7,046 nt of DNA from Azonexus sp. GTDB lineage: Bacteria > Pseudomonadota > Gammaproteobacteria > Burkholderiales > Rhodocyclaceae. The DNA lies in the NCBI GenBank assembly GCA_023150195.1, contig JAKLLI010000116.1, positions 1 to 7,046 on the forward strand, read 5' to 3'. The notes below the pieces were generated by a model. It saw only the letters and a program-made list of their open reading frames with translations, was not told the DNA's origin and ran no database searches. The translations under genes and the position numbers were made by a program. Below are positions 4,437 to 7,046 of this stretch, in pieces (positions within the stretch are counted from its first letter, which is position 1; each line of letters opens with the position of its first letter).

Positions 4437-7046
4437 TCGAAAGTCTGATTCGCTCGGCACTCAAGCAACGGCTGATCGTGGCGGTCATTGCCGCCATCTG
4501 CCTGCTGTTTGGTCTGGACGCCGCCAGAAAGCTCTCGGTCGATGCCTTCCCGGACGTGACCAACATTCAGGTGCAAATTGCCACCGAGGCCCCGGGACGT
4601 TCTCCCGAAGAAGTTGAACGCTTTGCCACCGTGCCGCTGGAAGTTGCCATGACCGGGCTGCCCGGTCTGGAAGAAATGCGTTCGCTGAACAAACCCGGCC
4701 TGTCGCTGATCACCCTGGTGTTCAACGACAAGACCGATGTCTATTTTGCGCGGCAGCTCGTCATGGAGCGCCTGCTGGAAGTTGGCTCGCGCCTGCCGGA
4801 AGGCATTACGCCGGTGCTGGGCCCGGTCGCCACCGGTCTGGGTGAGGTGTATCAATACACGCTGGAACACCCCAATGATGGAAATCGTGAGCTCTCGGAA
4901 CAGGAACTCATGCAGCGGCGCATTGTTCAGGACTGGGTGGCTCGCCCGCTGCTGCGCTCCATCCCCGGTGTTGCGGAAATCAACTCGCAAGGGGGATTCG
5001 CCAAGCAATACCAGGTGCTCGTCAATCCGGACAAATTGCGCCATTACGGCCTGAGCATTCAGGATGTCTATCTGGCAGTCGGGCGCAACAATGCCAATGC
5101 CGGGGGGGGCGTCCTGCCGCACTATGCCGAGCAATATTTGATTCGCGGGATCGGCTTGATCCGCAATATCGACGATATCGGGATGATCGTGTTGCGCGAA
5201 CGCGATGGCGTGCCGGTCTATCTGCGTGACCTCGCGAGCATTGAAATCGGTTACGAGACCCGGCAAGGTGCCGTAATCAAGAATGGCGTCACCGAAGCGG
5301 TTGGCGGCATCGTGATCATGATTGCCAGCGGCAACGCCAAGGATGTGGTGAGCCGCATCAAGGCGCGGGTGGACGAAATCAACCAGAAAGGCATGCTCCC
5401 GGATGGGCTGAAAATCGCCGCCTATTACGATCGTTCGGAATTGGTCGATGCGGCGCTGTGGACCGTGACCAAGGTGTTGCTGGAAGGCGTGTTGCTGGTG
5501 GTGGTCGTGCTTTTCCTATTCCTGGGCGACGTGCGCTCCTCGGTGATTGTGGTGGCCACCCTGATCCTGACGCCACTGCTCACCTTTGTCGCCATGAACC
5601 AGTTGGGCATCTCGGCCAACCTGATGTCGCTGGGCGGCTTGGCCATCGCCATCGGGCTGATGGTCGATGGGTCGGTCGTGGTGGTGGAAAACGCCTATCT
5701 CCAACTCGGCAATCGTGCCGGCAGCGGCGAGAGTGCCTTGCGGATCATCCTGCGTGCGGTGGTTGAAGTCGCCACCCCGGTCATCTTCGGGGTCGGCATC
5801 ATCATTCTGGTGTTCCTGCCGCTGATGACGCTGCAAGGCATGGAAGGCAAGATGTTTGCACCGCTCGCCTACACGATTGCCATTGCGCTGGGGATTTCGC
5901 TGATCCTTTCGCTGACCCTGACGCCCGTCTTGTCGACCTACCTGCTCAAGCCGCCTGCGCATGGCGGCGACCATGACACCCGCCTGATCGCGATCATGAA
6001 AGGTCGCTATCTCAAGCTCCTGCACTGGGCGCTCGCCAATGAGCGCAAAACGGTGGTGATGGCCTTGGGCGCCTTCGTGTTTGCCTTGGGGCTGATTCCC
6101 TTCCTGGGCACCGCCTTCATTCCGGAAATGAAGGAAGGCTCGATTGTGCCGGGGATCAATCGGGTGGCCAACATTGCGCTCGACGAATCGATCAAGATGG
6201 AAAAGGAGGCCATGCGTCTGGTGATGGAAGTCCCGGGGGTAAAAAGTGCCGTTTCCGGGGTCGGTCGCGGTGAATCACCGGCCGATCCGCAAGGCAGCAA
6301 CGAGTCTACCCCGGTGGTGAGCCTGAAGCCGCGCAGCGAATGGCCCGATGGCTGGACGCAACGGGTCGATGAAATGGTGACCGGTGTGCGCTCCGATATT
6401 GCCGTCAAGGTTTTCGGCGACGATCTCGAGCAGTTGCGCAAGGTGGCTGGTGATGTCGCCAAAATCGCCCAGACGCTACAAGGCGCCCAGGACTTGCGGA
6501 TTGAACGCACCAGCGGTCAACAGTACCTGAGCATCGAAATTGACCGGCAAGCCGTGGCCCGCCTGGGGCTGAACGTGGCCGACATCAACGACCTGATCGA
6601 AACGGCCGTTGGCGGCAAGGTGGCAACAGAAATTTTCGAAGGCGAGCGGCGCTATCCCGGCGTGATTCGCCTGCCTGAAAACTTCCGCAACAACATTGAT
6701 GCCATTTCCAACCTGCTGATCACCTCACCCAATGCAGCGCAAGTGCGCCTGGTCGATGTCGCCCGCATCCAGTTGCAGGAAGGACCGGCACAGATTTCCC
6801 GGGAACAGGGCAAACGGCGGATTGTCGTCGGGGTCAATGTGAAGGACCGGGACCTTGGCAGCTTTGTGGCGGAATTGCAGCAAAAGGTCGAACAGAAAAT
6901 CAAACTGCCCGAGGGCTACTATCTTGAATGGGGCGGCCAGTTCCAGAACATGGAACGGGCGCTGGGCCATCTGACCATCATTGTGCCAATCACGGTGGCC
7001 GCGATCTTCTTCCTGCTCTTCCTGCTCTTCAACTCGCTGCGCTACG
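4433..7046 (+). CDS. CzcA/CusA-family heavy-metal efflux RND transporter permease, partial (C-terminus beyond window)
   Basis: The proton-driven inner-membrane pump of the operon. The frame runs without a stop from ATG 4433 to the window edge (871 codons; relatives are about 1030-1060). A strong Shine-Dalgarno GGAGGTGA (4422-4429) and the ATGA overlap with the adaptor stop set the start. Visible parts: TM1 (about 14-30), family motif VDAFPDVTNIQV (36-47), periplasmic porter region, TM2-TM6 (about 343-500), TM7 (about 539-560), second porter region, and start of TM8 (about 847-866). The TM4 proton-relay motif reads AIGLMVDGSVVVVEN with D412 and E419, matching CzcA D408 and E415; the CzcA D402 position is Ala406, as in CusA. 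The CusA Met triad positions are not Met, so Cu(I)/Ag(I) transport is not supported and divalent metal is possible. About 26-27 residues seem missing after Q643 (see findings). Confidence 0.95.
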   Translation, partial: MIESLIRSALKQRLIVAVIAAICLLFGLDAARKLSVDAFPDVTNIQVQIATEAPGRSPEEVERFATVPLEVAMTGLPGLEEMRSLNKPGLSLITLVFNDKTDVYFARQLVMERLLEVGSRLPEGITPVLGPVATGLGEVYQYTLEHPNDGNRELSEQELMQRRIVQDWVARPLLRSIPGVAEINSQGGFAKQYQVLVNPDKLRHYGLSIQDVYLAVGRNNANAGGGVLPHYAEQYLIRGIGLIRNIDDIGMIVLRERDGVPVYLRDLASIEIGYETRQGAVIKNGVTEAVGGIVIMIASGNAKDVVSRIKARVDEINQKGMLPDGLKIAAYYDRSELVDAALWTVTKVLLEGVLLVVVVLFLFLGDVRSSVIVVATLILTPLLTFVAMNQLGISANLMSLGGLAIAIGLMVDGSVVVVENAYLQLGNRAGSGESALRIILRAVVEVATPVIFGVGIIILVFLPLMTLQGMEGKMFAPLAYTIAIALGISLILSLTLTPVLSTYLLKPPAHGGDHDTRLIAIMKGRYLKLLHWALANERKTVVMALGAFVFALGLIPFLGTAFIPEMKEGSIVPGINRVANIALDESIKMEKEAMRLVMEVPGVKSAVSGVGRGESPADPQGSNESTPVVSLKPRSEWPDGWTQRVDEMVTGVRSDIAVKVFGDDLEQLRKVAGDVAKIAQTLQGAQDLRIERTSGQQYLSIEIDRQAVARLGLNVADINDLIETAVGGKVATEIFEGERRYPGVIRLPENFRNNIDAISNLLITSPNAAQVRLVDVARIQLQEGPAQISREQGKRRIVVGVNVKDRDLGSFVAELQQKVEQKIKLPEGYYLEWGGQFQNMERALGHLTIIVPITVAAIFFLLFLLFNSLRY

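Noticed and set aside
4412..6510. Several minus-strand open frames opposite the RND pump (4412-5266, 5516-6025, 6007-6510)
   Set aside because: All are covered by the clearly coding RND frame and their translations are low-complexity shadows without family motifs or ribosome sites.

Overview
The window looks like a chromosomal metal-resistance locus from a Gram-negative bacterium. The base composition is moderately GC-rich. The protein sequences resemble betaproteobacterial relatives of the Rhodocyclales type; that placement comes from recalled family resemblance, not from a search. All recognisable genes belong to one theme: a tripartite heavy-metal efflux RND pump and a sigma-54-dependent activator that may control it.

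Layout: (1) 69-1403, plus strand, encodes a one-component bacterial enhancer-binding protein (bEBP): an N-terminal PAS-like sensor with a Cys/His cluster, an intact AAA+ domain with GAFTGA, and a Fis-type helix-turn-helix. A possible sigma-54 promoter lies just upstream. (2) 1392-1601, minus strand, is a 69-residue unrecognised small protein that converges on the regulator and overlaps its end by 12 nt. (3) 1602-2022 is a 421-bp AT-richer intergenic region. It holds a good -24/-12 (sigma-54) promoter match reading into the pump operon, a perfect IHF-consensus match, several inverted repeats that could be activator sites, and potential leader-RNA hairpins. (4) 2023-3288, 3291-4436 and 4433 to beyond the right edge form a tight operon: TolC/CzcC-type outer-membrane factor, lipoprotein periplasmic adaptor (CzcB/CusB type) and CzcA/CusA-family RND pump. 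The last gene is cut by the window edge after 871 codons.

Working model: the PAS domain senses a metal or redox cue, the bEBP activates sigma-54 RNA polymerase at the promoter near 1820-1837, and the three pump proteins assemble to export metal from periplasm or cytoplasm to the outside. sigma-54 control by a single-component PAS regulator differs from the two-component systems (CzcRS, CusRS) usually described for such pumps.

The two points that most deserve a second look are this sigma-54 circuit and an apparent in-frame loss of about 26-27 residues from the porter domain of the RND protein at codons 643/644 (near 6361), just before the position matching a CusA metal-binding methionine. The substrate cannot be fixed from sequence: the TM4 motif is CusA-like in having a single Asp, but the CusA methionine triad is not conserved. 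No mobile elements, CRISPR arrays, tRNA or rRNA genes were seen.
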